Of a stretch of 64,000 nt of DNA, positions 27,019-36,143 are shown in pieces. A program made the position numbers and the translations under genes. Under the pieces are notes generated by a model. That model saw nothing but the letters and a program-made list of their open reading frames with translations, made no database searches and had not been told where the DNA came from. The stretch's first letter is position 1. The number at the start of each line of letters is the position of its first letter. Origin of the DNA: Methylomonas sp. AM2-LC (GTDB lineage Bacteria > Pseudomonadota > Gammaproteobacteria > Methylococcales > Methylomonadaceae); NCBI RefSeq assembly GCF_039904985.1, contig NZ_CP157005.1, forward strand, positions 1,054,001 through 1,118,000. The letters run 5' to 3'.

Positions 27019-28071
27019 ATGAAACAGCATTGGCAGCAAGTATTAATCCGTGCAGAGACTACATTACGTACCACTATTGAGGTGATTGATCGAGCGGCAT
27101 TGCAAATTGCTTTGGTGGTTGATGACGAAGATAAATTACTGGGTGTGGTGACTGATGGTGATATTCGTCGAGCGCTTATCCGTGGTTTATCGTTAGAACA
27201 TTGTGTGAGCGAAGTAATGAATAAGCGGCCTAAATTGGCGGCTTTGCAAGATACTAAAGCACAATTGATTGCCATAATGGAAGGGCATCATTTATTTCAA
27301 TTACCTGTGGTCGATGAGAATGGACGAGTGGTGCGCCTCGAGTCTTTGCAGGCATTGTATAAACAGCCGTCATTTCCTAATCCGGTTTTTTTATTAGCAG
27401 GAGGGCTGGGGACTCGCTTACGACCATTAACGGATGATTGTCCAAAACCCTTACTGGAAATTGGTGGCAAGCCCATTTTAGAAACCATTATCGAGAATTT
27501 TCTTAAATCGGGTTTTCGGGAATTTTATATCGCTGTTCATTACCGAGCACAGCAAATAAAGGATTATTTTGGTGATGGAGGGCGATGGGGTATTCGGATT
27601 AAATACATTGATGAAATCGAACCCATGGGGACTGCGGGAGCCATTGGTTTACTACCAGATAATTTACCCGATGTGCCTATCATTGTGATGAATGGCGATA
27701 TTTTGACTCAGATCGACTTTTCTCGCTTATTGGCTTATCACAATGAACAACAAGCTATGGCAACACTCTGTGTTCGGCAATACGAATATCAAGTGCCTTA
27801 TGGCGTGGTATCGCAGGAACAACAGCGTATAGTGAGCATTGAAGAAAAACCATTACAAAGTTGTTTGGTAAACGCAGGAATATATGTACTGGATCACAGT
27901 TTAATTAAAAGTATTGCTAAGCAAAAAAAACTGGATATGCCAACCTTGCTTAATCAGCAATTGGCTCTAGACGAGGTGGTTGCTATGTTTCCTATCAATG
28001 ATTATTGGTTGGATATAGGTCGGGAAGCTGATTTTTTGCGTGCGCAGGGTGATTACAGTAATTTTTTTTAA
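27019..28071 (+). CDS. ptmE: CBS-domain sugar-1-phosphate guanylyltransferase (PtmE type)
   Basis: A 350-residue two-part protein. Residues 1-115 hold two CBS motifs (ALVVDDEDKLLGVVTDGDIRR-like and LPVVDENGRVVRL), which normally bind adenosine nucleotides. Residues about 120-350 are an NTP_transferase domain: FLLAGGLGTRLRPLTDDCPK with the nucleotide loop, [12 protein letters not shown], and VMNGDILTQIDF for metal binding. The same CBS-NTP transferase architecture is Campylobacter PtmE, which makes the GDP-linked glucosamine starter for legionaminic acid. This supports the GDP- rather than UDP-sugar route. It is the last gene of the operon; the sigma-28 promoter of flagellin starts 10 bp later. 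Confidence 0.85.
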   Translation: MKQHWQQVLIRAETTLRTTIEVIDRAALQIALVVDDEDKLLGVVTDGDIRRALIRGLSLEHCVSEVMNKRPKLAALQDTKAQLIAIMEGHHLFQLPVVDENGRVVRLESLQALYKQPSFPNPVFLLAGGLGTRLRPLTDDCPKPLLEIGGKPILETIIENFLKSGFREFYIAVHYRAQQIKDYFGDGGRWGIRIKYIDEIEPMGTAGAIGLLPDNLPDVPIIVMNGDILTQIDFSRLLAYHNEQQAMATLCVRQYEYQVPYGVVSQEQQRIVSIEEKPLQSCLVNAGIYVLDHSLIKSIAKQKKLDMPTLLNQQLALDEVVAMFPINDYWLDIGREADFLRAQGDYSNFF

Positions 28072-28080
28072 AAGAGTGCC

Positions 28081-28107
28081 TAAAGTTATTTTTAAAAGGG
28101 TCGATAA
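28081..28107 (+). promoter_or_regulatory. Sigma-28 (FliA) promoter of flagellin gene 1
   Basis: TAAAGTTA (28081-28088), an 11-nt spacer and GTCGATAA (28100-28107) match the enterobacterial FliA consensus TAAAGTTT-N11-GCCGATAA at 14 of 16 positions with exact spacing. It predicts a leader of roughly 90 nt before the flagellin start at 28205. Confidence 0.88.
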
Positions 28108-28204
28108 ATCTTTCAAGTTTTAAAATTAACTTTTTTCATTTTGACTTTTAACAAAATAACCCTTTGCAATATATAGAATGTAAAAGTGGTTGGAGGATAG
28201 TGTC

Positions 28205-29074
28205 ATGGCAATGATAATCACAACAAACGTAGCATCTTTAAACTCACAACGTTATTTGAATCAAACTCAAAATTCGTTGCAAACTGCTATGCAGCAGTTA
28301 TCTTCTGGTATGCGTATTAACTCGGCTGCAGATGATCCATCAGGTTTGGCAATTAGTGATGGTATGACTTCGCAAATTAATGGTATGACTGTTGCGGCAA
28401 GAAATGCCAATGATGGTATTTCCATGGTGCAAACCGCAGATGGTGCAATGGCTTCTCTGACATCAACTCTGCAAACCATGCGTGATCTAGCAGTGCAAGC
28501 ATCTAACTTTGGTTCAGTCGGCAGCGCTAACCGTGAACAGCTATCAACTGAATTTAAACAATTGAGTAATGAACTGGGTCGTATTATTGGCAATACACAA
28601 TTCAACGGCAAATCGGTTTTAAATGGTTCGTTGAGCCATGCCAATTTTCAAATTGGTGCTGATGTTGCGACTAATAACCAGATTTCGATTAATGTCGCTA
28701 ATATGTTAAAAACCTCTGGTATTAGTGCTCTCGCTGTGCAAGGTGCAGGTGGAGCGGCCGGGACGATATCCATTGGTTCTGCCGCTACTTCCGTGAATAC
28801 CAGAAGTACTATTTCCATGATAGACGTGGCCATTAAAAGTCTGGATACTGCGCGTGCAACCTTAGGTGCTTTGCAAAATCGGTTTACCGATACTATTTCA
28901 AATTTGCAGACATCAATTACTAACCAGTCCGCAGCTCGCTCTCGTATAGAGGATACAGATTTTGCTTCGACAACTTCTACGTTAAGTAAAGAGCAAATAT
29001 TGTCTCAAGCAGGTACCGCCATGCTGGCACAAGCCAATCAGTCAAATCAGTCTGTATTGACTTTACTTAAATAG
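28205..29074 (+). CDS. fliC: Flagellin 1
   Basis: A 289-residue short flagellin. The N-terminal D0/D1 region (MAMIITTNVASLNSQRYL; SSGMRINSAADDPSGLAISD) and the C-terminal D1/D0 region (RSRIEDTDFASTTSTLSKEQ; QAGTAMLAQANQSNQS) are intact, with only a small variable centre rich in Ser, Thr, Ala and Gly. I start at ATG 28205: GGAGG lies 8 nt upstream and the second flagellin begins identically with the same 289 residues. A TTG at 28190 is in frame but lies within the RBS region. It is preceded by a sigma-28 promoter and followed by a terminator. Exposed Ser/Thr in the centre (GSAATSVNTRSTIS) are the likely O-glycosylation sites. Confidence 0.95.
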   Translation: MAMIITTNVASLNSQRYLNQTQNSLQTAMQQLSSGMRINSAADDPSGLAISDGMTSQINGMTVAARNANDGISMVQTADGAMASLTSTLQTMRDLAVQASNFGSVGSANREQLSTEFKQLSNELGRIIGNTQFNGKSVLNGSLSHANFQIGADVATNNQISINVANMLKTSGISALAVQGAGGAAGTISIGSAATSVNTRSTISMIDVAIKSLDTARATLGALQNRFTDTISNLQTSITNQSAARSRIEDTDFASTTSTLSKEQILSQAGTAMLAQANQSNQSVLTLLK

Positions 29075-29081
29075 TTAATTA

Positions 29082-29116
29082 GGAAGGTTGTGATATAGTT
29101 GCAACCTTCCGTTTTT
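29082..29116 (+). terminator. Intrinsic terminator after flagellin 1
   Basis: Arms ggaaggttg (29082-29090) and caaccttcc (29102-29110) form a perfect 9-bp stem with an 11-nt loop, followed by gttttt. It begins seven bases after the flagellin stop, so strong flagellin transcription would mostly stop before flaG. Confidence 0.85.
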
Positions 29117-29124
29117 AAAGGTCA

Positions 29125-29520
29125 ATGGTGAAGGTCATGAGCAGTGAAATACATAACAATTTGACGCTGTCTACCATACTACCTGTTGCGTCCGAAACTA
29201 ACGTCCAAGCTAATTCTGGTTATAATTCTGGTTCCAATTCTAATGTTCAGGTGTTAAATGCTAATCCTAATAGTGTAAACACACCCTCATTAAAAACCGT
29301 TAAGGCTGCTGCAGATCAAAGTAATCAATTTCTTCAATCCAGTAATTTAAGTGTGCAATACAGTGTGGACAAGACTACCAATGAAACGGTAATTAAAGTT
29401 GTCGATGCAGGTGGTAAACTGGTGCGGCAAATTCCCTCTACTGAAATGCTGGATTTCGTTAAAAGATTGCAAGATATGGAAGATAAACAAAAAGGTACCG
29501 TTATTCAAACAAGCGCATAA
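29125..29520 (+). CDS. flaG: FlaG family protein
   Basis: A 131-residue protein. A Ser/Asn-rich, probably disordered N-terminal half is followed by the FlaG domain from about residue 65: LSVQYSVDKTTNETVIKVVD, then GGKLVRQIPSTEMLDFVKRL. FlaG proteins affect filament length and are usually encoded between flagellin and fliD, as here. Two starts are possible (ATG 29125 and ATG 29137); both have AAGG-like sequences unusually close, so the choice is open. Confidence 0.88.
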   Translation: MVKVMSSEIHNNLTLSTILPVASETNVQANSGYNSGSNSNVQVLNANPNSVNTPSLKTVKAAADQSNQFLQSSNLSVQYSVDKTTNETVIKVVDAGGKLVRQIPSTEMLDFVKRLQDMEDKQKGTVIQTSA

Positions 29521-29521
29521 G

Positions 29522-29554
29522 GTGATGGTTTATAGAAAAGTGATGGTTTATAGA
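29522..29554 (+). repeat. Small tandem duplication in the fliD leader
   Basis: The 15-base word gtgatggtttataga occurs at 29522-29536 and again at 29540-29554, a period of 18 bp, just before the GGAG ribosome binding site of fliD (29557-29560). It looks like a local duplication; any regulatory role is unknown. Confidence 0.7.
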
Positions 29555-29568
29555 TTGGAGTTAAGATT

Positions 29569-31044
29569 ATGACATCTATCTCATCAAGTACTACCAATCA
29601 GCAGCAGCTGGGTTCATCTATTCTGGGGGCCTTGGGTGTTGGCAATGGACTGAATATTACCAGTATCGTCAGTCAGTTGGTTGCGGCCGAAGGACAGGGA
29701 GCAAAAGCACTGATTAGTAGTCAAGCCAGTGCTATTAATACGCAATTAAGCGGAATTGGGCAACTGCAAAGTGCTTTAACGACATTTCAATCAGCTGTGA
29801 CGGCACTCCAAACGAATAATAGTTTTCAGGCCGATTCTGCGAGTTCCTCTAATTCCAGTATTGTGAGTGTGACGCCAGGTACAGGTGCTGTAGCAGCCAC
29901 GCACAATGTTGAGGTTGATCAGTTGGCCACTCAGCAGAGTTCAATTACCAATGCAGAATTTGCTAACTCAGCAGCGGTGGTTGGAACAGGTAGTTTAAGC
30001 TTTACTATTGGATCTGGTTCTAGCAGTTCAACATTTAATGTCAATATTGATAGTACTAACAATACACTGGCAGGTGTGGCGAATGCAATAAACAATGCAA
30101 CTGGGAACACTTCTGTGCAAGCCAGTGTCATTAATGTAGATAATTCTACCCATACCGGTACAGTGTCAAAATTGGTGCTGACATCTACGAATCCTGGAAC
30201 AGCCAATGCTTTTACGGTAGATGGAACAGATGCTGATGGTAATAACACTGATAGTGCCGGTCTGTCCCAATTGTTTACAAGCAATTTAACTACTCAGACA
30301 GCGGCGCAGGATTCGGTTATCAAGGTAGATGGGCAGACGGCAACGAATAGTAGTAACTCGTTGAGCAACGTGCTACCTGGATTAACACTTAATCTGCAGT
30401 CTGCATCGGTAGGCACAACTGTTCAGGTTGGGGTCAGTTTGAATACCAGTGCCATTGCTTCTTCGCTGAATAATTTTGTATCCGCCTATAATACGTTAAA
30501 TTCAACCATTCAAAGTTTGCAAGCCTATGGTGGTGTGGGCGGTACCAATGGTGCTTTATTTGGAGATTCTGCACTGCAGTTTGCTGGAGATCAGATTAGA
30601 ACGATTACCTCGTCAGTTGTCAGTTCAGCTACCGGTGGTTATAACTCGTTAGCTATGTTAGGAGTAACGGTTGATAGTAGTGGTAATATGGCTTTAGATA
30701 CTACCAAACTTAATACCGCCTTGGCGGCTAATCCCCAGGCTGTTAATAATGTATTTAATTCATCGAACGGGGTCGCTACACGTTTGAGTTTAACGTTAAT
30801 TAATTTAACTAGCTCAGGTGGGGCGATTAATTCAGAACAAAACACGTTGAATGCTCAATATACAGCTTTGGTTAGTAAACAATCGGCGGAAAATAAATAT
30901 TTAGATAGTTATCAGGCTGCTTTACAGCAGGAATATGCTGCTATGCAAACCCTGGTAAGTCAATATAGTTCAACAGGATCATTTTTAACTTCCTGGATAA
31001 ACAGTAGTAATGGCTCATCAAGCTCATCAAGTTCAAAAGGGTAA
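29569..31044 (+). CDS. fliD: Flagellar hook-associated protein 2 (filament cap)
   Basis: A 491-residue protein. The N-terminal FliD_N domain is seen in NGLNITSIVSQLVAAEGQG and the following helix, where free ends cap the filament. The middle is Ser/Thr/Asn-rich (D2/D3), and the C-terminal FliD_C domain contains LNNFVSAYNTLNSTIQSL, YNSLAMLGVTVDSSGNMALD and LDSYQAALQQEYAAMQTLVS. FliD folds flagellin subunits at the growing tip. GGAG lies 8 nt before the ATG. fliS starts three bases after the stop. Confidence 0.93.
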   Translation: MTSISSSTTNQQQLGSSILGALGVGNGLNITSIVSQLVAAEGQGAKALISSQASAINTQLSGIGQLQSALTTFQSAVTALQTNNSFQADSASSSNSSIVSVTPGTGAVAATHNVEVDQLATQQSSITNAEFANSAAVVGTGSLSFTIGSGSSSSTFNVNIDSTNNTLAGVANAINNATGNTSVQASVINVDNSTHTGTVSKLVLTSTNPGTANAFTVDGTDADGNNTDSAGLSQLFTSNLTTQTAAQDSVIKVDGQTATNSSNSLSNVLPGLTLNLQSASVGTTVQVGVSLNTSAIASSLNNFVSAYNTLNSTIQSLQAYGGVGGTNGALFGDSALQFAGDQIRTITSSVVSSATGGYNSLAMLGVTVDSSGNMALDTTKLNTALAANPQAVNNVFNSSNGVATRLSLTLINLTSSGGAINSEQNTLNAQYTALVSKQSAENKYLDSYQAALQQEYAAMQTLVSQYSSTGSFLTSWINSSNGSSSSSSSKG

Positions 31045-31047
31045 TTT

Positions 31048-31434
31048 ATGATTGCTACCGCAAATAGACGAGCAGCCAACCATTATGTTGATGTGCTGCA
31101 TAATAGTAGTTTAGGGGAAGACTCACCGCATAGGTTAATACAAATGCTTATGGAGGGTTTTTTAGTTCGAATTAATTCGGCGAAAGGTGCCATGTTACAT
31201 GGTGAAATTGAAGCGAAAAGTCGCTATATTTCTAATGCGATGGGTATTGTAGGTGGATTAATTGATGGCTTAGATATGGAGCATGGTGGAGAATTATCTG
31301 CGAACCTATACAGTTTATATGAATACATTAATTTTAGGTTATTAGAAGCAAATAGTAAAAATAGTGTAGAAATTCTTGATGAAGTTGCTGGTTTGCTGCG
31401 CAATATTAAAGAAGCATGGGATGCGATTGGTTGA
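31048..31434 (+). CDS. fliS: Flagellin export chaperone FliS
   Basis: A 128-residue all-helical protein of normal length. Typical features are the start Y-x-x-V-type segment (HYVDVLHNSS), SPHRLIQMLMEGFLVRI, a GEIEAKSRYISNAMGIVGGL-like stretch and LYEYINFRLLEANSKN. FliS binds the C-terminal D0 helix of flagellin and keeps it unfolded for export. It directly follows fliD. Confidence 0.93.
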   Translation: MIATANRRAANHYVDVLHNSSLGEDSPHRLIQMLMEGFLVRINSAKGAMLHGEIEAKSRYISNAMGIVGGLIDGLDMEHGGELSANLYSLYEYINFRLLEANSKNSVEILDEVAGLLRNIKEAWDAIG

Positions 31435-31471
31435 TAAAGTGTGAGTGTAGTGATGATAAAAAATTTGAAAC

Positions 31472-31750
31472 ATGAAAGAATTTAGTGAGCAAATTGCTAT
31501 TTGCCTAGAAAATTCCGAATGGGAAAGGCTTTCTGAAGTTTTATCTGCTCGGCAAACTTATCTGGAGAAAATTCTAGAGCAAGCTGAGAATGAGGTTGAT
31601 CGTGAGTCCTTACGCGAGTTAGTCGAGAGTGTTTTGGAAGAAGATAAGATTTCTTTGTCATTAATCCAGGCACAACAACAGAAATTAATCGAATTGCATG
31701 GATTGATGGATCAAGGCATGCGGGCGATTAAAGCCTATAGTAAGCTTTAA
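31472..31750 (+). CDS. fliT: FliT-like flagellar protein
   Basis: A 92-residue protein predicted to be almost entirely helical and coiled coil, strongly charged, with WERLSEVLSARQTYLEKIL and a C-terminal LHGLMDQGMRAIKAYSKL. Position after fliS, size and the helical pattern fit FliT, the FliD export chaperone. Sequence conservation in this family is low, so the assignment rests partly on context. The ribosome binding site is weak. Confidence 0.7.
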   Translation: MKEFSEQIAICLENSEWERLSEVLSARQTYLEKILEQAENEVDRESLRELVESVLEEDKISLSLIQAQQQKLIELHGLMDQGMRAIKAYSKL

Positions 31751-31828
31751 AGCCAGGGTTATTGTTAGGCAAATTTTGACAGTATCCTGAAACTGATCGT
31801 TGATCAAAGGCTAAGCAGCTAGTCAGGA

Positions 31829-33712
31829 TTATATCGATGCAGCCAGTCTGGCCAGCATCAAATCAAAGGCTTCCTTGATTTTGTGAATATATGGGTTCTT
31901 ATAAGCGAAAATCTCATTCTTTTCGGAATGAACGCGCATAGTGGCATTGGCTTCAAAAATTAACACATTCTCGTTTTTATCAATCGAACAGTCAATACCA
32001 AAATAATCAAGTCCTGTTGAAATAGCTAAACTTTTAAGCGCAATCTGTTGTGCTTGACTGAATACCAACTCTGGATTATTAAGAAATGCTTCTTCCTCTT
32101 TGCGCATCCACTCTTGGTTGCTCATGTCGGTGCGAAAATAATGCACTAGCCATTCATTATGAATGGCTAGATGATACGGAAGCAGTTCGCCATTAACGTA
32201 AATTAGTCGATATTTGCGAAAAAAACCATCTACTGATTGGTAGTCTGCATATTCTGATACGTAATAGTTTAGTTCAGGGCGCTGGGAAACAAAGTTGATA
32301 ATGCTGGTACAGTCAGTAAACTTGTCACAATCGTCACCACCGTGACCACCGGCTAAACGTACCAATACTGGCATGGTTAACTCTGCCAGATTGTTGTTAG
32401 TCGCATACTCAAGCAAAGTAGTACCTTTAAAAAGTTTGGTCTTAGGTGCCTTGCATAGAGGTATAGAATCGATAAGTTTCGACATTGATTCGCGATCAGT
32501 ATTCATGATCAGGCGCGGATGATTCACAATCGGGCGTTTAATTCGATCTGCAATATCAATTACAAACGGAAATAAGTCTTTGCCATTATCAGCATCGGAG
32601 ATCAGGTTAATCACCACATCGCCATTGGCGCGGAGGAAATCGAAGTTTTGCGGATCATCTTCGATAAGGCAGTAAAAATTGCTATTATAAACTGCGTTGC
32701 TAAGTAAGTAATCTAAGGGAGTGCTACCGGCAATGGGTGAGTCAAGTAGTAAAACTGAAAAATCGGCTTTTGCTTTTTTGGCTGGTCGGGTGGCAAGTGG
32801 GCGTAATTCTTTGGCACGGCGGAACATTGTCCAGCCTTTGTCTGTTTGATCGGTGTGTATCAGTAAATTGCCTAAGGCTATACAAGTATCAGCATTATTA
32901 GGATTTAGCTCAAAGGCGCGATTTAAACAGTAGGTGGCAACATCATTTTTGCCGTCAACATTACTGAGCAGAGAGCCCAGTGCTTGTAAAGGCATTTCTG
33001 CGTTTGGGTTTAGAGCAATAGCCTTTAAATAACTGTTTTGTGCTTCGTCCATTAGCTCAAGGTTTTGTTGTGTCACACCTAAATTGAACCAGGCGTCAAA
33101 GTAATTTGGATTGATCTCTAAGGCCTTTTGAAAGCAGGATAAAGCTTGATTAAGCTGACCGAGATCTCGATGTATGCAACCGAGATTGTTGTGAGAATTG
33201 GCAGAATTGGGATTAATTTTTAATGCTTTTCTACAGTGCTCTTCAGCTTCTGTGAGTCGACTTTGATTCATTAGCAGAATTGCCAGATTGTTATGAGCTT
33301 CAGCAAATTTTGGATTGTGCTTAAGCGAACTACGATAACTGGCTTCAGCCTCTTCACTGCGATTAAGACTCTCAAAAATATGTCCTAGGTCGTTGTGTAT
33401 ATCGGCATCAACGGGGGCTAGTTTTAAGGCTTGAGATAAAGGCGTAATAGCCTCTGATAAATTGCCCTGCATTAATAATGCTTTACCCAACGCTTTCCAG
33501 GCTAACAATGTCGTTGGATAAGATTCAGCCATTATTCTGGCTTTTAACTCTAAGCCTTGCCAGTTAGCAATGGTGAACAATTCTATCAATTCGTTTTGCT
33601 CAGATGCTGGAGCAGAATGGATATTATGAGAAAATTTTGTTGGAACGGGTCGAGTCTTATGGCGCATATAATTTGGGCTTATATTTATTAACTGTTTGTT
33701 AGATGAATACAA
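31829..33712 (-). CDS. TPR protein with C-terminal ATP-grasp-like domain
   Basis: A 627-residue protein. Residues about 40-310 contain around eight tetratricopeptide repeats (e.g. AEAHNNLAILLMNQSRLTEA). Residues about 320-627 resemble an ATP-grasp ligase: VLVRLAGGHGGDD (glycine-rich loop), FFRKYRLIYVNGELLPYHLA, and GLDYFGIDCSIDKNENVLIF followed by EAN, which supplies the usual Mg ligands. The gene at 44435 shares this whole C-terminal region without the TPR array. ATP-grasp enzymes join a carboxylate to an amine or thiol. Location opposite the flagellar genes suggests action on flagellin, its sugar or a sugar precursor; the substrate is unknown. It is transcribed towards fliT. Confidence 0.7.
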   Translation of the reverse strand: MYSSNKQLINISPNYMRHKTRPVPTKFSHNIHSAPASEQNELIELFTIANWQGLELKARIMAESYPTTLLAWKALGKALLMQGNLSEAITPLSQALKLAPVDADIHNDLGHIFESLNRSEEAEASYRSSLKHNPKFAEAHNNLAILLMNQSRLTEAEEHCRKALKINPNSANSHNNLGCIHRDLGQLNQALSCFQKALEINPNYFDAWFNLGVTQQNLELMDEAQNSYLKAIALNPNAEMPLQALGSLLSNVDGKNDVATYCLNRAFELNPNNADTCIALGNLLIHTDQTDKGWTMFRRAKELRPLATRPAKKAKADFSVLLLDSPIAGSTPLDYLLSNAVYNSNFYCLIEDDPQNFDFLRANGDVVINLISDADNGKDLFPFVIDIADRIKRPIVNHPRLIMNTDRESMSKLIDSIPLCKAPKTKLFKGTTLLEYATNNNLAELTMPVLVRLAGGHGGDDCDKFTDCTSIINFVSQRPELNYYVSEYADYQSVDGFFRKYRLIYVNGELLPYHLAIHNEWLVHYFRTDMSNQEWMRKEEEAFLNNPELVFSQAQQIALKSLAISTGLDYFGIDCSIDKNENVLIFEANATMRVHSEKNEIFAYKNPYIHKIKEAFDLMLARLAASI

Positions 33713-34081
33713 TCTTCCAAACGCATGAATTGATATTACATTAAAAAATCAGGTGATACCAGTTAATAATGAGACGGTCGTCACAAAATTAACAGCTTAT
33801 AGGTTATTGAAATTATTTTAATTTTTTGCAATCAATATAGCTGGTGTTGATGTATTGTTACTGCTAACAAAATCAAAATAGGCAAACATTTAATCTCCAC
33901 TGTATAGCCGAATAGTAATGGACAATAATAAAAGAGCTTAGGCTCTAAAAAATAAGTGACAGTGGTCTATACTATTACTAGCATGAGAAAATTAATCTCA
34001 TTTATTTTAAGCAAAAGAGAAAATGCTAAGTTTTAGCAAACTTCAATTTTATGACTATCGCATTTTAGTTGGAATCATCGT
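33713..34081. other. 369-bp divergent intergenic region
   Basis: It lies between the TPR/ATP-grasp gene (-) and rfbF (+) and must carry both promoters. It is AT-rich. TATACT at 33968-33973 could be a -10 for the rfb operon but lacks a convincing -35. I see no ORF or RNA gene. Confidence 0.5.
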
Positions 34082-34858
34082 ATGAAAGCAGTCATACTTG
34101 CCGGTGGTTTAGGATCACGAATTAGTGAAGAAACTTCAATTCGTCCCAAACCGATGATTGAGATTGGCGGCAAACCTATCTTATGGCATATCATGAAGAT
34201 TTATTCGAGTCATGGCATAAACCACTTTATCGTTTGTTGTGGATACAAGGGTTATGTAATCAAGGAATATTTTGCAAATTATTTTTTGCATATGTCCGAT
34301 ATTACTTTTGATATGCAACAAAACCAGATGCAGGTCCACCACCAATATGCCGAACCTTGGAAAGTAACCTTGGTTGATACAGGCGAGGAAACCATGACGG
34401 GTGGTCGTATTAAGCGCGTATCAAACTACATCAAAGATGACGAGGCTTTTTGTCTGACTTATGGTGATGGGGTGGCTGATATCAATATTACGGAATTGCT
34501 TGCCTTTCATAAAGAAAAAGGCTTAAAAGCAACATTGTCAGCAACATTCCCGCCTGGACGATTTGGTGCATTAGATATAAAAAATGGTTATCAGGTCGAC
34601 AGTTTTAAAGAGAAACCATCCGGTGATGGTGCCTTGATTAACGGCGGATTTTTTGTACTATCCCCAGATATTTTAAATTACATTGTAGATGACAGAACCG
34701 TTTTTGAACGAGAACCTTTAGAAAAACTGGCTGAGGAAGGAAATCTGGCTGCCTATATGCACAACGGTTTCTGGCATCCAATGGATACTTTACGTGATAA
34801 ACAACATTTGGAAGAGCTCTGGCAATCGGGCAAGGCACCTTGGAAGAGCTGGATATGA
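34082..34858 (+). CDS. rfbF: Glucose-1-phosphate cytidylyltransferase
   Basis: A 258-residue protein, the usual length for RfbF/DdhA, which makes CDP-glucose from CTP and glucose-1-phosphate. The nucleotide loop [20 protein letters not shown] is at the N-terminus, followed by [28 protein letters not shown] (metal-binding Asp) and [11 protein letters not shown]. It is the first gene of a CDP-deoxysugar operon and overlaps the next start by ATGA. Confidence 0.93.
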   Translation: MKAVILAGGLGSRISEETSIRPKPMIEIGGKPILWHIMKIYSSHGINHFIVCCGYKGYVIKEYFANYFLHMSDITFDMQQNQMQVHHQYAEPWKVTLVDTGEETMTGGRIKRVSNYIKDDEAFCLTYGDGVADINITELLAFHKEKGLKATLSATFPPGRFGALDIKNGYQVDSFKEKPSGDGALINGGFFVLSPDILNYIVDDRTVFEREPLEKLAEEGNLAAYMHNGFWHPMDTLRDKQHLEELWQSGKAPWKSWI

Positions 34859-35916
34859 ATACCCGTTTTTGGTCAGGTAAGCGCGTTTTAATCACTGGGC
34901 ATACCGGCTTCAAAGGTAGCTGGTTATCACTATGGCTGCAATCATTAGGTGCAAATGTCTTAGGTTACGCGTTGTCTCCCCCATCGCAACCTGCGTTATT
35001 TGAAGTTGCTGGCGTCGAACAGGATATGATCAGTAAGATAGGAGATATTCGTGATCTTGAGAAGTTACGATCAGTGTTTCAGGAATTCAATCCAGAAATC
35101 GTTTTTCATCTAGCCGCACAATCACTGGTTCGCTATTCCTATAACAATCCTGTGGAAACCTATTCCACCAACGTAATGGGTACCGTCAATCTGCTAGAAG
35201 CTGCAAGAGCCACCTCTAGTGTGGCAGCTTTAGTGATGATTACTAGTGATAAATGCTACGAGAATCAAGAATGGGTGTGGGGTTATAGAGAAAACGAGCC
35301 TATGGGTGGTTTTGATCCCTATAGTAACAGCAAAGGTTGTGCTGAGCTTGTCACAGCAGCTTATCGCAAATCATTCTTTCAAGATCAGGGGCCGGCCTTG
35401 GCTAGCGCTCGTGCAGGTAATGTGATTGGTGGTGGAGATTGGGCACTGGATAGATTGATTCCAGACGCAATAAGCGCATTCATAGAACATCGTCCGGTAT
35501 TGATACGTAATCCGCATGCAATTCGTCCCTGGCAACACGTTCTGGAGCCATTGTCCGGCTATATGTTGCTGGCGGAAAAGCTCTATCAGACAGGCGCAGA
35601 GTATGCCGAAGCATGGAACTTTGGGCCAGAAGATCATGATGCTCAGCCAGTAAATTGGATTATTGATCAACTTAAATTAAAATGGGGTGATGGAGCCAGT
35701 TGGAATATTGATGCAGGAATTCACCCGCACGAGGCGCATTACCTCAAACTTGATTGCTCCAAAGCCAAAGCTCGTTTAGGTTGGTATCCCACTTGGAATC
35801 TGTCGCAATCACTGGAAAAAATTATAGAGTGGCATAAATTAATGCAGCAAGGTGCTAATATGAAATCTGCAACTCTAGATCAAATTAGCGCTTTTATGAA
35901 GGAAAAGACCTCATGA
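34855..35916 (+). CDS. rfbG: CDP-glucose 4,6-dehydratase
   Basis: A 353-residue extended SDR that produces CDP-4-keto-6-deoxyglucose. The Rossmann motif [16 protein letters not shown] is at the N-terminus. Further signatures are [32 protein letters not shown] (catalytic TSDK typical of RfbG), [13 protein letters not shown] (YxxxK) and [19 protein letters not shown] start at ATG 34855, which overlaps the rfbF stop; a TTG at 34840 is possible but less likely. It overlaps the small downstream gene by ATGA. Confidence 0.93.
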   Translation: MNTRFWSGKRVLITGHTGFKGSWLSLWLQSLGANVLGYALSPPSQPALFEVAGVEQDMISKIGDIRDLEKLRSVFQEFNPEIVFHLAAQSLVRYSYNNPVETYSTNVMGTVNLLEAARATSSVAALVMITSDKCYENQEWVWGYRENEPMGGFDPYSNSKGCAELVTAAYRKSFFQDQGPALASARAGNVIGGGDWALDRLIPDAISAFIEHRPVLIRNPHAIRPWQHVLEPLSGYMLLAEKLYQTGAEYAEAWNFGPEDHDAQPVNWIIDQLKLKWGDGASWNIDAGIHPHEAHYLKLDCSKAKARLGWYPTWNLSQSLEKIIEWHKLMQQGANMKSATLDQISAFMKEKTS

Positions 35917-36143
35917 CTACAAATGTTCTACGCCAGCAACTGACGGCAGATGCAAATCATACTATACATATTGTTTTACCCCCTGAAATGGGTAAGGAAG
36001 TTGAAGTCATTGTTGTTCCAAAATCATCATTAAATCCTGATAAGACGGTTGAAGGTTTCGTCACGGCTGATTGTCTTGACGAAAGTGGTTTTGTTCAAAA
36101 CATATTAAACAACCCGGAAGAGGATTGCTGGAATGAGCTTTGA
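35913..36143 (+). CDS. Small antitoxin-like protein
   Basis: A 76-residue acidic protein. [20 protein letters not shown] (residues 15-34) resembles the N-terminal beta-hairpin of small MazE/VapB-like antitoxin families, in which a phrase of the type 'hLPpdxpxGxxVEVIV' recurs. The C-terminus ([10 protein letters not shown]) has the acidic W-N-x-L tail frequently seen in antitoxins paired with MazF/PemK toxins. It starts inside the rfbG stop (ATGA) and overlaps the next gene by 11 bp, the layout of a toxin-antitoxin pair. The first ten residues ([10 protein letters not shown]) are not typical of the antitoxin family and look rather like the usual RfbH N-terminus. Antitoxin function is an inference. 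Confidence 0.65.
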   Translation: MTTNVLRQQLTADANHTIHIVLPPEMGKEVEVIVVPKSSLNPDKTVEGFVTADCLDESGFVQNILNNPEEDCWNEL

